From: Pusillimonas sp. T2 | GTDB taxonomy: Bacteria; Pseudomonadota; Gammaproteobacteria; Burkholderiales; Burkholderiaceae_B | Assembly: GCF_002236805.1 (NCBI RefSeq) | Contig: NZ_NIQA01000003.1 | Span: 186,001-250,000, forward strand | Direction of reading: 5' to 3' | Length of the DNA: 64,000 nucleotides | In this document: positions 40,922-50,186 of the stretch, piece by piece | Position numbering within the stretch: position 1 is the stretch's first letter | How the letters are laid out: every line of letters starts with the position of its first letter | Notes under the pieces: model-generated | Told to the model about the DNA's origin: nothing | The model's input: the letters and a program-made list of their open reading frames with translations, nothing else | Databases searched by the model: none | Position numbers and translations under genes: made by a program

Positions 40922-42696
40922 CACATCACCGTATCCGGGGCGGCCCCACCATTCAACACTGCCGCACGTTCCAGGGCGAACGCCGCCGATGACGGCTGCC
41001 ACGGCGTGCGCTGGCCGAAGGTGTCGGGCCCCAGCCCGGCCTGCACCAACACCGGCAACGCCAAAGATTCTGGCAAAACGCCACAGCCCCGAAAGCAGGC
41101 CGTGCCTTCAGGTTCAAACTGAAACAGCGTCTGAGACAAAATACGTCCGCTCTCGGTGCCCCCTATTTCAACAATAGACGTAATCAATCGTTGACCCGAA
41201 GCCAGCCGTGCCTGTTGGACAATTAAATCGATACTTGCAGCGATATGCTCCCTGACTGCAATCAGGGGCAAGTCCATGCCGGCCATCAAGATCATCGTTT
41301 CAAGACGGGCCAGGGCGTCGCGCGGGCTATTGGCATGAAGCGTGGTTAAAGAGCCTTCGTGACCCGTATTCATGGCAGCCAACATGTCGAATGCTTCTGC
41401 CCCCCGGCACTCGCCCACCACAATGCGGTCGGGCCGCATACGCAACGCATTACGCACGAGGTCTCGAATATCAATGCGCCCCCTGCCCTCAAGGTTCGCC
41501 GGCCGTGCCTCGAGGGTGACCCGATGCGGATGGGTTAATTGCAACTCGGCAGCATCTTCAATAGTGACGACACGCTCACCTTCAGGAATGCAGTTCGACA
41601 GCACATTCAACAATGTCGTCTTGCCCGATCCTGTCCCACCTGACACCAGAATATTTTTTCGATGCTCGACGCACACAGCAAGAAATGCGGCCATATGCGG
41701 GTCAAGCGCCCCCACATCCAGCAAGTCGGACATAGTTGGCCGCCGTGCGGGAAATTTGCGTATGGTCAGACTTGCACCCCGCAAGGCCACGGGCGGAATC
41801 ACCGCATTGACACGCGAACCGTCTTTAAGCCGGGCATCAACCATCGGCGCGCTTTCATCCACGCGCCGGCCCAACGGCGCCACAATGCGGTCAATGACCT
41901 CGAGCACCGCCTGCTCGCTACTGAATATGGCCGGGTGCCGCCTCAATTGCCCGGCCGACTCGGTATAAATCTCATCGAACCGGTTCACCATAATTTCGGT
42001 AATAGTGTCGTCAGCCAAGAGTGGCTCCAGCGGCCCCAGGCCAACGGCCTCGTTGACCACCTCGGTAATCAACGCTGCGCTATCCACCCAATCGGGAAGG
42101 CGCTCGTCATCGTGCACCAGTCGATGCACGACACGTCGAGCCTCAGCGCGTAAATCATCATCGCTTAACGCAGCAATATCGCGACGACGAAGATCAAACT
42201 CTTTGATCAGAGCTTGGTGAAACCCCACTCTTAAAGACAGTACCTTGGCCCGCTGGGCGACATTAAGCGACGTATCGTCATTGCGTTCAGGAGTGCCGGC
42301 GTTCACGCGGCCTAGCGAAGTTGTTAGGCCTGACGCTAAAGCCGTCACCGGATCAATGGTGACGCCCGCCCCATCTTCAGGAGCGCCTAACCCATGGGTG
42401 TCGTCAAGCACATCGCCTTGAATCCTGATAAGGCAGGGGCCGACGACTAACTCGTCACCCGCAGCCAGCGCCGTATGCTGAATGACTCGCCGACCATTCA
42501 AGGCCGTACCCGCCAGCGAGCCCAAATCTTCAAGAAACAACTTGCCTGCCCGCATTTCGATGCGTGCATGCCTCTTGGCCACACGCCATGCTTTGATACG
42601 CAGACCGCAGTCGGCATCACGCCCTATCGCCAGCGGCAAAGCAAATTGCTCAATAGCCGTCTGCCCGTCTTCGTATTGCAACGACAATGTCAACAT
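40921..42696 (-). CDS. cpaF: Tad secretion ATPase CpaF/TadA with N-terminal FHA domain
   Basis: A 591-residue fusion. Residues 1-~95 are an FHA phosphothreonine-binding domain (GRDADCGLRI, RVAKRHARIEM, LFLEDLGSLAGTALNG), and from ~150 on a type II/IV secretion ATPase follows. Walker A is SGGTGSGKTTLLN (about residue 349), the Asp box VVTIEDAAELQL, Walker B-like DRIVVGECRGAEAFDML and the His box STTLHANSPRDAL. CpaF drives pilin polymerisation. The FHA domain suggests control by a threonine kinase. Its start overlaps the cpaC stop. Confidence 0.93.
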   Translation of the reverse strand: MLTLSLQYEDGQTAIEQFALPLAIGRDADCGLRIKAWRVAKRHARIEMRAGKLFLEDLGSLAGTALNGRRVIQHTALAAGDELVVGPCLIRIQGDVLDDTHGLGAPEDGAGVTIDPVTALASGLTTSLGRVNAGTPERNDDTSLNVAQRAKVLSLRVGFHQALIKEFDLRRRDIAALSDDDLRAEARRVVHRLVHDDERLPDWVDSAALITEVVNEAVGLGPLEPLLADDTITEIMVNRFDEIYTESAGQLRRHPAIFSSEQAVLEVIDRIVAPLGRRVDESAPMVDARLKDGSRVNAVIPPVALRGASLTIRKFPARRPTMSDLLDVGALDPHMAAFLAVCVEHRKNILVSGGTGSGKTTLLNVLSNCIPEGERVVTIEDAAELQLTHPHRVTLEARPANLEGRGRIDIRDLVRNALRMRPDRIVVGECRGAEAFDMLAAMNTGHEGSLTTLHANSPRDALARLETMILMAGMDLPLIAVREHIAASIDLIVQQARLASGQRLITSIVEIGGTESGRILSQTLFQFEPEGTACFRGCGVLPESLALPVLVQAGLGPDTFGQRTPWQPSSAAFALERAAVLNGGAAPDTVM

Positions 42697-44162
42697 TACG
42701 GCTCCTTTTTATCAAGCGTCGCGCCCGTTGTTGCGCCCGACCATTGGGACCCCGGGCCTTCGTGTGGCCGCCAGGTCTGACGCCCACCACCGTCAACTGC
42801 CCCAGGTAAAGAAACGAGGGGACGAACGGGTGTATTGATACGCGGCCCGGCATCAAATGCGGCATCAAGTGCCACCGACGAGCGCCGGATACGATCAGCC
42901 AGATCAGGGTTTTCGGCGTCTACCACGACCGGCGTCACAAATATCGCAAGCTCGGTCTCCTGGCGCTGAAAGCGCTCGGATTTAAACAGTTCACCCAACA
43001 CAGGTATGTCGCCCAGCCCGGGAACCTTGCTGACGTTGCTCGAGAGTTCTCTGGAAATAAAACCCGCAAGAACAAGGGTCTGCCCGGAACGCACATTGAA
43101 TTCGGTCGACGCTCGGCGCGTTTTAAGCGACGGGCCTGTGGGGATCGACAATGCGGTGTCTATGGAACTGACCTCGACCTCCATCCGGGACCGGATCGCC
43201 CCATTGGCCTCGACTTGAGGCGTAATACGCAATGAAACGCCATAAGGCTTGAAAGACGTATTGGTATTGCCGCGAGCGTCGACGGTGGAATACGGCACTT
43301 CGCCGCCCGCCAGGAATTCGGCCGTTGCACCACTGCGCGCCAGCAACTGTGGCTGCGCAAGCACGACGGCATCGCCGGTTTGCACCAGCAACTTGATTTT
43401 TGCCGACAACAACGCATTAGCGCCAAAATAGCCCGCAGCAATTCCGGCCGGGAATGGCAGGGCTAACGGTGCTTCGGCGGGCCGCATTTCAATGCCGCGC
43501 GATGCCCCCTCCCAGGCGGCACCCATCCCGACACCACCAACCGATTCGCTGTCCCATCTGACGCCCAACTCGGTTAGCTGGCTTTTGGGCACTTCAACCA
43601 CCTGCACATCGAGCAGCACCATACGATCCCAACCGACACTACTTGTGAAATCGACGAGTTGTGGATAGCGCTTCGTTAATGTCTCGACGCGCTTTCGATC
43701 TGCATCCGACAAATCGCTGCCTTCGACAAGCAGTTTGTCTCCAACCACTGAAACTTTTGCGTTCGGAATCCTTTGAAGCACTGACTTAAGCTCTGCCTGG
43801 GTCTGTCGGGCCCCCTCAGGGGCCACCTCGACCTGATATCGGTATCTCAGACCTTGAGACGTCCATATCTGCACGGCGCTAGAGCCCTCGTTGCGCGCAA
43901 AAACAATGACTTCCTTTTCTTCGGTCGTGACGGCGTTGACCACATGGCCATCACCGACCGCTACCCTTGCCACGTCGGGTATGGCCAGTACCCTAACCTC
44001 GCCGGCCTGCATCTGCAGTAGCTGCTCGGCTTGCGCCTGTGCAGGATTTGCCACCGACCATAGACAAGCCGCAACCAAGACCGGCACACCGCATTGCGAT
44101 CGGTGCAATTTAAGAAAACGGATACAACCCGCATATAGCAAGGCCTTGGAATGAGAACTCAT
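42696..44162 (-). CDS. cpaC: Tad secretin CpaC/RcpA
   Basis: A 488-residue outer-membrane secretin. It has an N-terminal signal (around residues 20-43, ending PAQAQAEQ), a BON/STN-like domain (LQMQAGEVRVLAIPDVARV, GSSAVQIWTSQG), and the secretin domain from ~190 (VQVVEVPKSQLTELGVRWDS, then SGATAEFLAGGEVPYS and VRSGQTLVLAGFISRE). The C-terminal tail is proline-rich. It forms the outer-membrane pore through which the pilus passes. Overlaps cpaB by four bases. Confidence 0.92.
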   Translation of the reverse strand: MSSHSKALLYAGCIRFLKLHRSQCGVPVLVAACLWSVANPAQAQAEQLLQMQAGEVRVLAIPDVARVAVGDGHVVNAVTTEEKEVIVFARNEGSSAVQIWTSQGLRYRYQVEVAPEGARQTQAELKSVLQRIPNAKVSVVGDKLLVEGSDLSDADRKRVETLTKRYPQLVDFTSSVGWDRMVLLDVQVVEVPKSQLTELGVRWDSESVGGVGMGAAWEGASRGIEMRPAEAPLALPFPAGIAAGYFGANALLSAKIKLLVQTGDAVVLAQPQLLARSGATAEFLAGGEVPYSTVDARGNTNTSFKPYGVSLRITPQVEANGAIRSRMEVEVSSIDTALSIPTGPSLKTRRASTEFNVRSGQTLVLAGFISRELSSNVSKVPGLGDIPVLGELFKSERFQRQETELAIFVTPVVVDAENPDLADRIRRSSVALDAAFDAGPRINTPVRPLVSLPGAVDGGGRQTWRPHEGPGSQWSGATTGATLDKKEP

Positions 44163-45190
44163 GGAGCCTCTCCCTCTGCGGTTTGGGTGTCGTCAGAATC
44201 AACTGCAACTCCGTGAATACCCCCGCCAAGGCCGGTCGGGACATCGTTGTGTAATGCGACATCTGTCGGCCCCCCTGAGCCCACACGCACCAGACGAGGT
44301 TGATCGGGAAGATCAAACACCCCACTTTCGTGGCGAACGGTGGGCACTGTCGGATTCAGTCCCGGCAAGGCCTGCTTTCCGGTACTGCCATAAATGACCG
44401 GCGCACGCTTAGGGTAAGAACTCTGGGGTGCAGGTCGAGCCACACCCAATAAACTGGCCAGATCACCTCGCACGGCTTTTCGGCTGGAATCAGCATCGTC
44501 AGAACGGCGCAGAACCGATGTAATCACACCGCCCTGACGCGCGGCCACCAGCTTGACGGCATCTTCAGGGGACGTGTCGAGCGTGACCGTACCGAAACTA
44601 CCCGACCCCACCCGATCAGAGTGGCCGTCGGTCGCAATGGTGTCGAGCCCCGTCGCCAGCACCTGGACGCCTTGCAGCAAGGGCGCGGTAATACGCCGGC
44701 GCTGGTAATCGAACGAAACATACAAATCAATCAGATCACCCGGTTTGAGCAAACCGGCGACAGCATTAATGGCATCGACCGGCATGGTGATTGCCCGGCG
44801 CCCTGCCCCAAGCTGATTCGAAAACGGAGCAGGACCCGCCCCGCGTGTGTGGGCTGCCCCAATGGCATCGCCTGCCTTGAGCGGAACCTTCAAGATCTGA
44901 CCCACCACGTAAGTGACCTGCTCGGGAGGCATGGAATCACTGGAAACAAGTGAGCGAGGATATTGGCGCGTGGCAAGATGGCTGGTGTCGAGCAAAGTGC
45001 CTGCGGGCAAATCGAATGCCGCCACGATACGAGCTACCGTCGGAACCGAGGCTGCAGCCTCGAGCTGACGCACTTTCTGATCGAGATGACGCTGTGCTGC
45101 CAAAGCTGCAAAAACCCCAGAAGCCAACGCCACCCCCCACACCACAAGCGTGCGCCCGGCAACCGGCAAACGGTGCATGAATAACTGCAT
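44159..45190 (-). CDS. cpaB: Tad pilus assembly protein CpaB/RcpC
   Basis: A 343-residue periplasmic protein. An N-terminal membrane segment (VVWGVALASGVFAALAAQ) is followed by the SAF domain (VARIVAAFDLPAGTLLDTSH) and the RcpC/CpaB region (RRAITMPVDAINAVAGLLKPGDLIDLYVS). CpaB binds peptidoglycan or the secretin during assembly. The start at 45190 lies one base before the stop of the upstream gene; the frame is open to 45253. The tail is rich in glycine and proline. Confidence 0.88.
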   Translation of the reverse strand: MQLFMHRLPVAGRTLVVWGVALASGVFAALAAQRHLDQKVRQLEAAASVPTVARIVAAFDLPAGTLLDTSHLATRQYPRSLVSSDSMPPEQVTYVVGQILKVPLKAGDAIGAAHTRGAGPAPFSNQLGAGRRAITMPVDAINAVAGLLKPGDLIDLYVSFDYQRRRITAPLLQGVQVLATGLDTIATDGHSDRVGSGSFGTVTLDTSPEDAVKLVAARQGGVITSVLRRSDDADSSRKAVRGDLASLLGVARPAPQSSYPKRAPVIYGSTGKQALPGLNPTVPTVRHESGVFDLPDQPRLVRVGSGGPTDVALHNDVPTGLGGGIHGVAVDSDDTQTAEGEAP

Positions 45191-45191
45191 G

Positions 45192-45887
45192 TCAGCCGCC
45201 CCCAACTCGCAACGGCTCGGCCGCATGCAAGAAAAGCGTTGTGCCGTCACCAACCTGATATGCCGAGAACACTAGTTTGACGCTTTGTTTGCCCCACTGC
45301 TCCAAACTTCCGGTCGAGCTATCAGACAACGCCGTCCAGCCTTCCTTAAGCAAATTTTCTTGAATAAGACGACGCAGCGTGGCTGGTGGCAGCGACGCGC
45401 TGTGCACCTCGTGCGTTGTTGTAGCCATGGACGAATGCGTGGTTTGCCGGTAACGCGACTGTGCCCATTGCGATAACCAGGGCAACACGGCCGCACGCTC
45501 TTGAGTCGAGGACTGCCCCGAAAGCAGCATCATGGACAGCACCCCTTTGACGCCCTCGGACGTTGCAGTCAGATCAGCAACCCAATGTTTGCGGCCTGCT
45601 ACACCGGACAAGACCACCTTGTTACGCAAGACCAACGCCCGCTGAAACACATTGGGAAACTGACTCATACGCGCCGCCGTTGCCATCAGCGGACCGGCAT
45701 CAGAAAACATCCGCCAATACACTGGCTGACCACCCAGGGTTGCCTGCTCGATAGGTTCCCACACCATATCGGGCGCAGCCAGACGCTCAAATACCCGCAT
45801 GATGTCGGCACCGGCCTGCACCGGCGACGTCGCCCACAACATGCAGCCAGCAAACGCCCATCGCATAAAAAGACGTGTAGAGTTCAT
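45192..45887 (-). CDS. Secreted Tad-locus protein, unknown function
   Basis: A 231-residue protein with a clear signal peptide (residues 1-~26, ending SPVQAGADI) and no domain I recognise. The mature part mixes hydrophilic segments with an LPPATLRRLIQENLL stretch. It lies between the pseudopilin-like and cpaB genes and overlaps the former by four bases, so it belongs to the Tad operon. A role in the periplasm during pilus assembly is plausible but unproven. Confidence 0.65.
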   Translation of the reverse strand: MNSTRLFMRWAFAGCMLWATSPVQAGADIMRVFERLAAPDMVWEPIEQATLGGQPVYWRMFSDAGPLMATAARMSQFPNVFQRALVLRNKVVLSGVAGRKHWVADLTATSEGVKGVLSMMLLSGQSSTQERAAVLPWLSQWAQSRYRQTTHSSMATTTHEVHSASLPPATLRRLIQENLLKEGWTALSDSSTGSLEQWGKQSVKLVFSAYQVGDGTTLFLHAAEPLRVGGG

Positions 45888-46597
45888 CCGGGGCTCCCGC
45901 CAGAAGACTTGAGGTGCAAGGCGGGCACGTCAGCCTGCCAGGGTGAAAGCCAGTCGAAATCGGGCACAGCGCGAGACCACCCCCGATCGAGGGGCTCTAG
46001 AACCGATGCAAGCGCTTGACCCGTCGACACCGAGCTAGCGGTTGCAACTGACCAGGCCGCCACCGATGAACCCACGCGTTGAACGACATCGGCATCATCG
46101 ATGGCATGGCCAGCCCCCACCAAAATGGATTGCCTGCCGATCAACAACGGGGCAGTCCCCGTGTCCAGAGCTCGTGGCTGCAACCGGACGACGGCCTCAG
46201 TCAGCAGACTATCCCCAACACCCAATGATGAGGCCAGCACTGCGGCGCCATGCGCCCCAGCCCCGGGTTGAGCGTATGGCGAAAGCGCAGGCAATGTGCC
46301 GATATCAACCGATAACTCGGGGCGCCCCGCACGCAGCCACGACTCACCGGCGCGGGTACGCCACTGATGCGACGGGCCGGAAAAATAACGCTCTCGTACC
46401 AGATCAGTAGCCGCCGACAAACTGCCACCACGCGTGGCAGCAAAGGCAACAGAACGACTGGCATGCAAAACCTGCAAGTCCATATCTTGCAGTCGAAATA
46501 ACCAGGTTGATGCCGCCCACAAGCCGCACAGCACGACCAGCACCACCACCCCTTCGGCAAGCGCCTGACCTCGCGCCTGTGTTGGCAGCCGTATCAT
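45884..46597 (-). CDS. TadE-like minor pseudopilin
   Basis: A 237-residue protein with the layout of TadE/TadF-type pseudopilins. A short charged N-terminus (MIRLPTQARGQALAEGV, with the EGV/Glu near residue 15 that resembles the prepilin Glu) is followed by one hydrophobic helix (VVVLVVLCGLWAASTWLF) and a large periplasmic domain. The G-Q-A-L-A-E-G site is a candidate prepilin cleavage motif. It overlaps its neighbours on both sides by four bases. Confidence 0.7.
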   Translation of the reverse strand: MIRLPTQARGQALAEGVVVLVVLCGLWAASTWLFRLQDMDLQVLHASRSVAFAATRGGSLSAATDLVRERYFSGPSHQWRTRAGESWLRAGRPELSVDIGTLPALSPYAQPGAGAHGAAVLASSLGVGDSLLTEAVVRLQPRALDTGTAPLLIGRQSILVGAGHAIDDADVVQRVGSSVAAWSVATASSVSTGQALASVLEPLDRGWSRAVPDFDWLSPWQADVPALHLKSSGGSPG

Positions 46598-47916
46598 GCC
46601 CCCACCTTCATGCTATGACGTAGTGCCGGGCTGATTGCCAACCGCGCCTGCCAATAAGGGTTAAACAAATTTTGGCGCTCGAGCCTGCGATCGGCACGCG
46701 CCTGCGGCCGCTGAAAGTACGTTTCGGCTGCACTATAAGTGTGGACGCGCTCACCCGAGGCAATAGCGCGAACAAGGTGGGCCGAAAAATACAATGGCTT
46801 GGCCTGACCAGCCTGACGGACGTCAAAATACCTTGGCAACCCACGCATGGACCATAGCGGACGCTGCGCCACGGCCCTTGAATTTGCCAACGGGTTGGCC
46901 GAACCCGAAAAAATATCCCAATCGGTATGCGCATGGACCCATCGCCAGAAATCTTGCGCGGCAAAGTTGTCGGGAGGATTCTGCACGTGGGGCATATCGT
47001 TGCCTGTCGCGTGCTGACCCGCAATCCAGCCCCACCCCATCGCATATTCCCGGTAATAACAACCTATCCATTTGTTCGATCTCAACGCATGGTAAGACTG
47101 CGTATCTGTCGATGACCAACGCCCGTCCGATTCGAGCCGGGTGTCGCCCCTGCGACGCAGCTCGTGACGCATATGAGGGCAACGAGGATTGACCATCCAG
47201 GCATTTCGCATTGTCTCGTTACGCGGCGCAAGAAAAACAAATCTGGCAACAACGTCGGTTATGAAGCCCGAAAGTGACAGCCCGCCATGCTGGGCCAGGT
47301 AATCGTCCAGACCGTCATCAGACACCTTCAGCGAATAGTTTTCGTCGGGATAGCTTCGATTGAGCACCAGGGTCATGGCCTCGTCACGTGATTGACGCAA
47401 GTTCGTCACGATGTCTTGCTGGGCCTTGAACAAAGTATCGTGCACCAGCCGATCGTGGCCGGCATACGCTTGTGCCAAGGCCCCAAAGCCTGCGGCGGCC
47501 GTTTCGCGCCCGGCAGCCCTAGCGGCCGACGCATACGCCGCCCCATGCGATGCGCCAAACATCATGGCAATAAGATAGGCCGGCGGGTTCCCCTGAACGA
47601 GTTGCCTGGCCTCGTGCCCGCCAAACAAGGCCCACGCCCCCAACGTAGTCAAATGCGCCATGGCGACCTGATGCCCTACCTGCGCCCTATTGATAAATGA
47701 CAGCAGATTCAGGGCACGCGCCTGTACCAGCGCACCGCTGTAGGCCGCCGCATCGAGCGCGTGGGTTTGATCGGCCCGCGCGCCCAACACCTGCCCGACG
47801 CCAAAGTACCGAATCATCGCCAATGCCGCCACGCCAACCAGCAGCAACCCCAACACCATGGATTGCCCGTGCTGGCGCGCCGGGCCGCGCGATACGGAAT
47901 GAGCAGCGCGCAACAC
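46594..47916 (-). CDS. TadG-like Flp pilus assembly protein
   Basis: A 440-residue protein. The N-terminal membrane helix (GQSMVLGLLLVGVAALAMIRYF) follows a charged start. TadE/G-type proteins carry such a helix at the start, then a long periplasmic region (here ALDAAAYSGALVQARALNLL, and several Tyr/Trp-rich stretches). The conserved DAAAYSGAL stretch is found in Tad-like (pfam13400-type) proteins. It lies directly after flp with 2 bases between and overlaps the TadE-like gene. Confidence 0.78.
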   Translation of the reverse strand: MLRAAHSVSRGPARQHGQSMVLGLLLVGVAALAMIRYFGVGQVLGARADQTHALDAAAYSGALVQARALNLLSFINRAQVGHQVAMAHLTTLGAWALFGGHEARQLVQGNPPAYLIAMMFGASHGAAYASAARAAGRETAAAGFGALAQAYAGHDRLVHDTLFKAQQDIVTNLRQSRDEAMTLVLNRSYPDENYSLKVSDDGLDDYLAQHGGLSLSGFITDVVARFVFLAPRNETMRNAWMVNPRCPHMRHELRRRGDTRLESDGRWSSTDTQSYHALRSNKWIGCYYREYAMGWGWIAGQHATGNDMPHVQNPPDNFAAQDFWRWVHAHTDWDIFSGSANPLANSRAVAQRPLWSMRGLPRYFDVRQAGQAKPLYFSAHLVRAIASGERVHTYSAAETYFQRPQARADRRLERQNLFNPYWQARLAISPALRHSMKVGA

Positions 47917-47918
47917 CT

Positions 47919-48185
47919 TTACTGCCCGCCGCCGGCGTTGCCTGTAAACGACTTGAGACTTTTGGCAGCCGTTTGCGCTGCCGCTGCCTGCGCGGCCGTT
48001 TGTGCCATTTGCGACTCGGCCGTGCCGTCTTCGCCGGCAAGCTCTTTTGCCATTGCCGCCGTTTGCGACCTGACCACTTGGCCAAACGTTTGATAGACGG
48101 CAATAGCCGCAACGGCAACCAGCGCCACGATAATGATGTACTCCGTCATGCCCTGGCCCGCCTGTTTATGCATCCGCATTGTCAT
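47919..48185 (-). CDS. flp: Flp-type pilin
   Basis: An 88-residue protein with the Flp prepilin layout. A short positive leader (MTMRMHKQAGQG) precedes the cleavage site with EY at +4/+5 (GMTEYIIIVALVAVAAIAVYQTFG), and the mature part is small and alanine/glutamine-rich. The start at 48185 has GGGGG upstream; the frame is open to 48278. It is the main structural subunit of the Tad pilus and the first gene of the operon. Processing needs a prepilin peptidase, which is not encoded nearby. Confidence 0.85.
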   Translation of the reverse strand: MTMRMHKQAGQGMTEYIIIVALVAVAAIAVYQTFGQVVRSQTAAMAKELAGEDGTAESQMAQTAAQAAAAQTAAKSLKSFTGNAGGGQ

Positions 48186-48394
48186 AACGCCCCCTTTGAT
48201 CAGATGGCTCTTAGTGTGGCCAATAGATACGGGCACAACAATTCGCAGATGCCGAGCCGGCGAAAAGTATCCGGCCAACGACTACGGCCAACACATCACC
48301 GGAAAAAATACAAACAGATGGCCATACTTAGGCCCACAGCGATTTACACCAACCTTAATTCACGCTTAAGATAATTAATAACCGGCTGCACCTG
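48186..48394. promoter_or_regulatory. Divergent promoter of the tad operon and the TetR gene
   Basis: The 200 bases between flp and the TetR gene hold the promoter for both. TAATTCACGCTTAAGATAATTAAT at 48356-48379 repeats a motif found upstream of the Rieske gene (49131-49155) and is the likely operator of the TetR protein. Confidence 0.45.
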
Positions 48395-49108
48395 ATGCCT
48401 AGTATCCAAGTCAACACCACAAACACCCAAACCATGACCTCAAAACCTGCAAAACCTCGCAAGCCCCGCGCCAAAGGCCGCCCCGACGCCGTCGATGGGG
48501 TTGGCCCGGAAGCCCTGGTGCAAGCTGCTATTGAAGAACTAAAGCACAGCACACCGCAGGCCTTGACGCTTGCAGCGGTGGCCCAACGCGCCGGGGTGCA
48601 CCCTGCGCTTATTCGCTATTACTTTGGCACCAAAGACGGTTTACTGACGGCAGCCACCCAGCAACTGGTCGAGGGCGAGCACGACACCGTACGGCCGTCA
48701 GTGCAAAGCAATGCGCCGCTGGGCGACAAACTATCGGCGCGGCTGCGCGGCATGATCGAATTGATTGAAGCCAACCCGCATTTTCACCGGCTGGTCATGG
48801 ACCAGATCTACCAGAAGTCGGCCGAAGACAAAGGTAAAGCCTTGTTAGGCCGGGTCACATCGCGCGGCCTGCAACTCACGGTGTCTATGTTGCACGACAA
48901 CCCTCAAGCCCCCATCCGCGCTATTGACCCGCGTTTTCTGCATATCGCCTTAATCGGCCTGACAGAATTTTTTACGGCAGCCGGCCCGCTGCTGTCCGAG
49001 CTGTTCGGCGACGATGCCGACCCAGCCGAGCTGAAGACACGCTACGTCAACTTTCTGACTGACCTGATTCTGCATGGTCTGGAACAACCTATCGCTAACC
49101 CTGATTGA
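48395..49108 (+). CDS. TetR-family transcriptional regulator
   Basis: A 237-residue TetR-type repressor. The DNA-binding part (residues ~30-90) includes VQAAIEELKHSTPQALTLAA and VAQRAGVHPALIRYYFGTKD; the rest is an all-helical ligand pocket with a late PLLSELFG segment of the CerR-like C-terminal type. It precedes the oxygenase cluster by 64 bases in the same direction and has candidate operators on both sides, so it probably controls itself and the next genes. The inducer is unknown. Confidence 0.88.
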   Translation: MPSIQVNTTNTQTMTSKPAKPRKPRAKGRPDAVDGVGPEALVQAAIEELKHSTPQALTLAAVAQRAGVHPALIRYYFGTKDGLLTAATQQLVEGEHDTVRPSVQSNAPLGDKLSARLRGMIELIEANPHFHRLVMDQIYQKSAEDKGKALLGRVTSRGLQLTVSMLHDNPQAPIRAIDPRFLHIALIGLTEFFTAAGPLLSELFGDDADPAELKTRYVNFLTDLILHGLEQPIANPD

Positions 49109-49130
49109 CCCGGTATCGCTAGTCGGCCAA

Positions 49131-49155
49131 TAATTCACGCTAACGTTAATTAATT
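49131..49155. promoter_or_regulatory. Repeat of the TetR-linked motif before the Rieske gene
   Basis: TAATTCACGCTAACGTTAATTAATT begins like the motif at 48356 (TAATTCACGCT) and ends with the same TTAAT run. AATTCACGC/GCGTGAATT (49132-49160) also form an inverted repeat. It is a probable TetR operator. Confidence 0.5.
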
Positions 49156-49172
49156 TAAATGCGTGAATTCAA

Positions 49173-50186
49173 ATGCTTAAGAACTTTTGGTACGTTGCCT
49201 GCACCAGTGCCGAACTGGCCCAACAACCGCTTGGCCGTATTATTTGCAACGAACCGGTCGTTATTTACCGGCAGGCCGACGGCGCCCCCGCCATTCTTAA
49301 AAACGTGTGCCCGCACCGGCAAGCGCCCCTATCTATGGGGGTGGTCGAGGGCAACACGCTACGCTGCATCTACCACGGTATGACGTTCGATGCCGGCGGC
49401 AAGTGCGTGCATATCCCCTCTCAAGACGTGATCCCGCCGCGGTCGCACATTCGTAGTTATCCGGCGCAAGAACGCTATGGTTTGGTATGGATTTTTACAG
49501 GCAAGCCCGAACTGGCCGACAGCACGCCGCTACCCGCCCGGCCGTGGCGCGAGTCGGCGCAATGGAACACCGAAGTCGTCCAGTATTTTCATGTTGATGC
49601 CGCAGCCGAACTGATGAACGACAACCTGCTCGACTTGTCGCATGTGGCGTTTCTACATGCCTCGACAATTGGGTTTGATGCGCGTCGTCTTGAAAAAGAC
49701 CCATTGCAAATTGACGTTGACGAGGGGTGCATTCGTACCACCCGAGTATTCAAAAACACCACGCAAGCGCCGGCCCATAAAGCCTGGCATACCTTGGCCG
49801 AGCCTGTCGATCGCACCCAGCTGGCCGAATGGACGGCTCCGTACAACGTAACCGTGCTGGTGCGCAACGAAAACGATCAAGAACAAATAGATTTGCGCGC
49901 CGACCATTTCATCACGCCCGAAACTGACACCTCGCATCACTACTACATTGCCTTGTCGCGCAACTTTCGTACCGACGATGCCGAGTTCTCGCAAAAGCTC
50001 GACGCCGACACCCGCCGTGTTCATACCGAAGACGTCGATATCGCGCAGGCCCAACAGGCGATGAAACCCTGGGTGGCCAACGAGCCGCAAATGGCGCTAA
50101 AGGCGGACAAGGCCGTTACCGCAGCACACCGCATGCTGGCGGCGCTGGCCGAAAAAGAAACCGCAACAGAGGCCGCCCATGGCTGA
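49173..50186 (+). CDS. Rieske non-haem iron oxygenase, vanillate demethylase type
   Basis: A 337-residue aromatic oxygenase of the vanillate monooxygenase/Rieske class. The 2Fe-2S ligands are Cys46, His48 (NVCPHRQAPLS), Cys65 and His68 (CIYHGMTFD). The catalytic iron is held by Asp154-linked NDNLLDLSHVAFLH with His157 and His162. The length equals the single-component type, which needs a separate reductase. None is present nearby. It is followed by a flavin monooxygenase with an 8-base overlap. Substrate unknown. Confidence 0.9.
   Translation: MLKNFWYVACTSAELAQQPLGRIICNEPVVIYRQADGAPAILKNVCPHRQAPLSMGVVEGNTLRCIYHGMTFDAGGKCVHIPSQDVIPPRSHIRSYPAQERYGLVWIFTGKPELADSTPLPARPWRESAQWNTEVVQYFHVDAAAELMNDNLLDLSHVAFLHASTIGFDARRLEKDPLQIDVDEGCIRTTRVFKNTTQAPAHKAWHTLAEPVDRTQLAEWTAPYNVTVLVRNENDQEQIDLRADHFITPETDTSHHYYIALSRNFRTDDAEFSQKLDADTRRVHTEDVDIAQAQQAMKPWVANEPQMALKADKAVTAAHRMLAALAEKETATEAAHG

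Noticed and set aside
47697..48374. 225-codon plus-strand frame over flp and the TadG-like gene
   Set aside because: It lies antisense to better supported Tad genes and has low-complexity, Arg/Pro-rich content.
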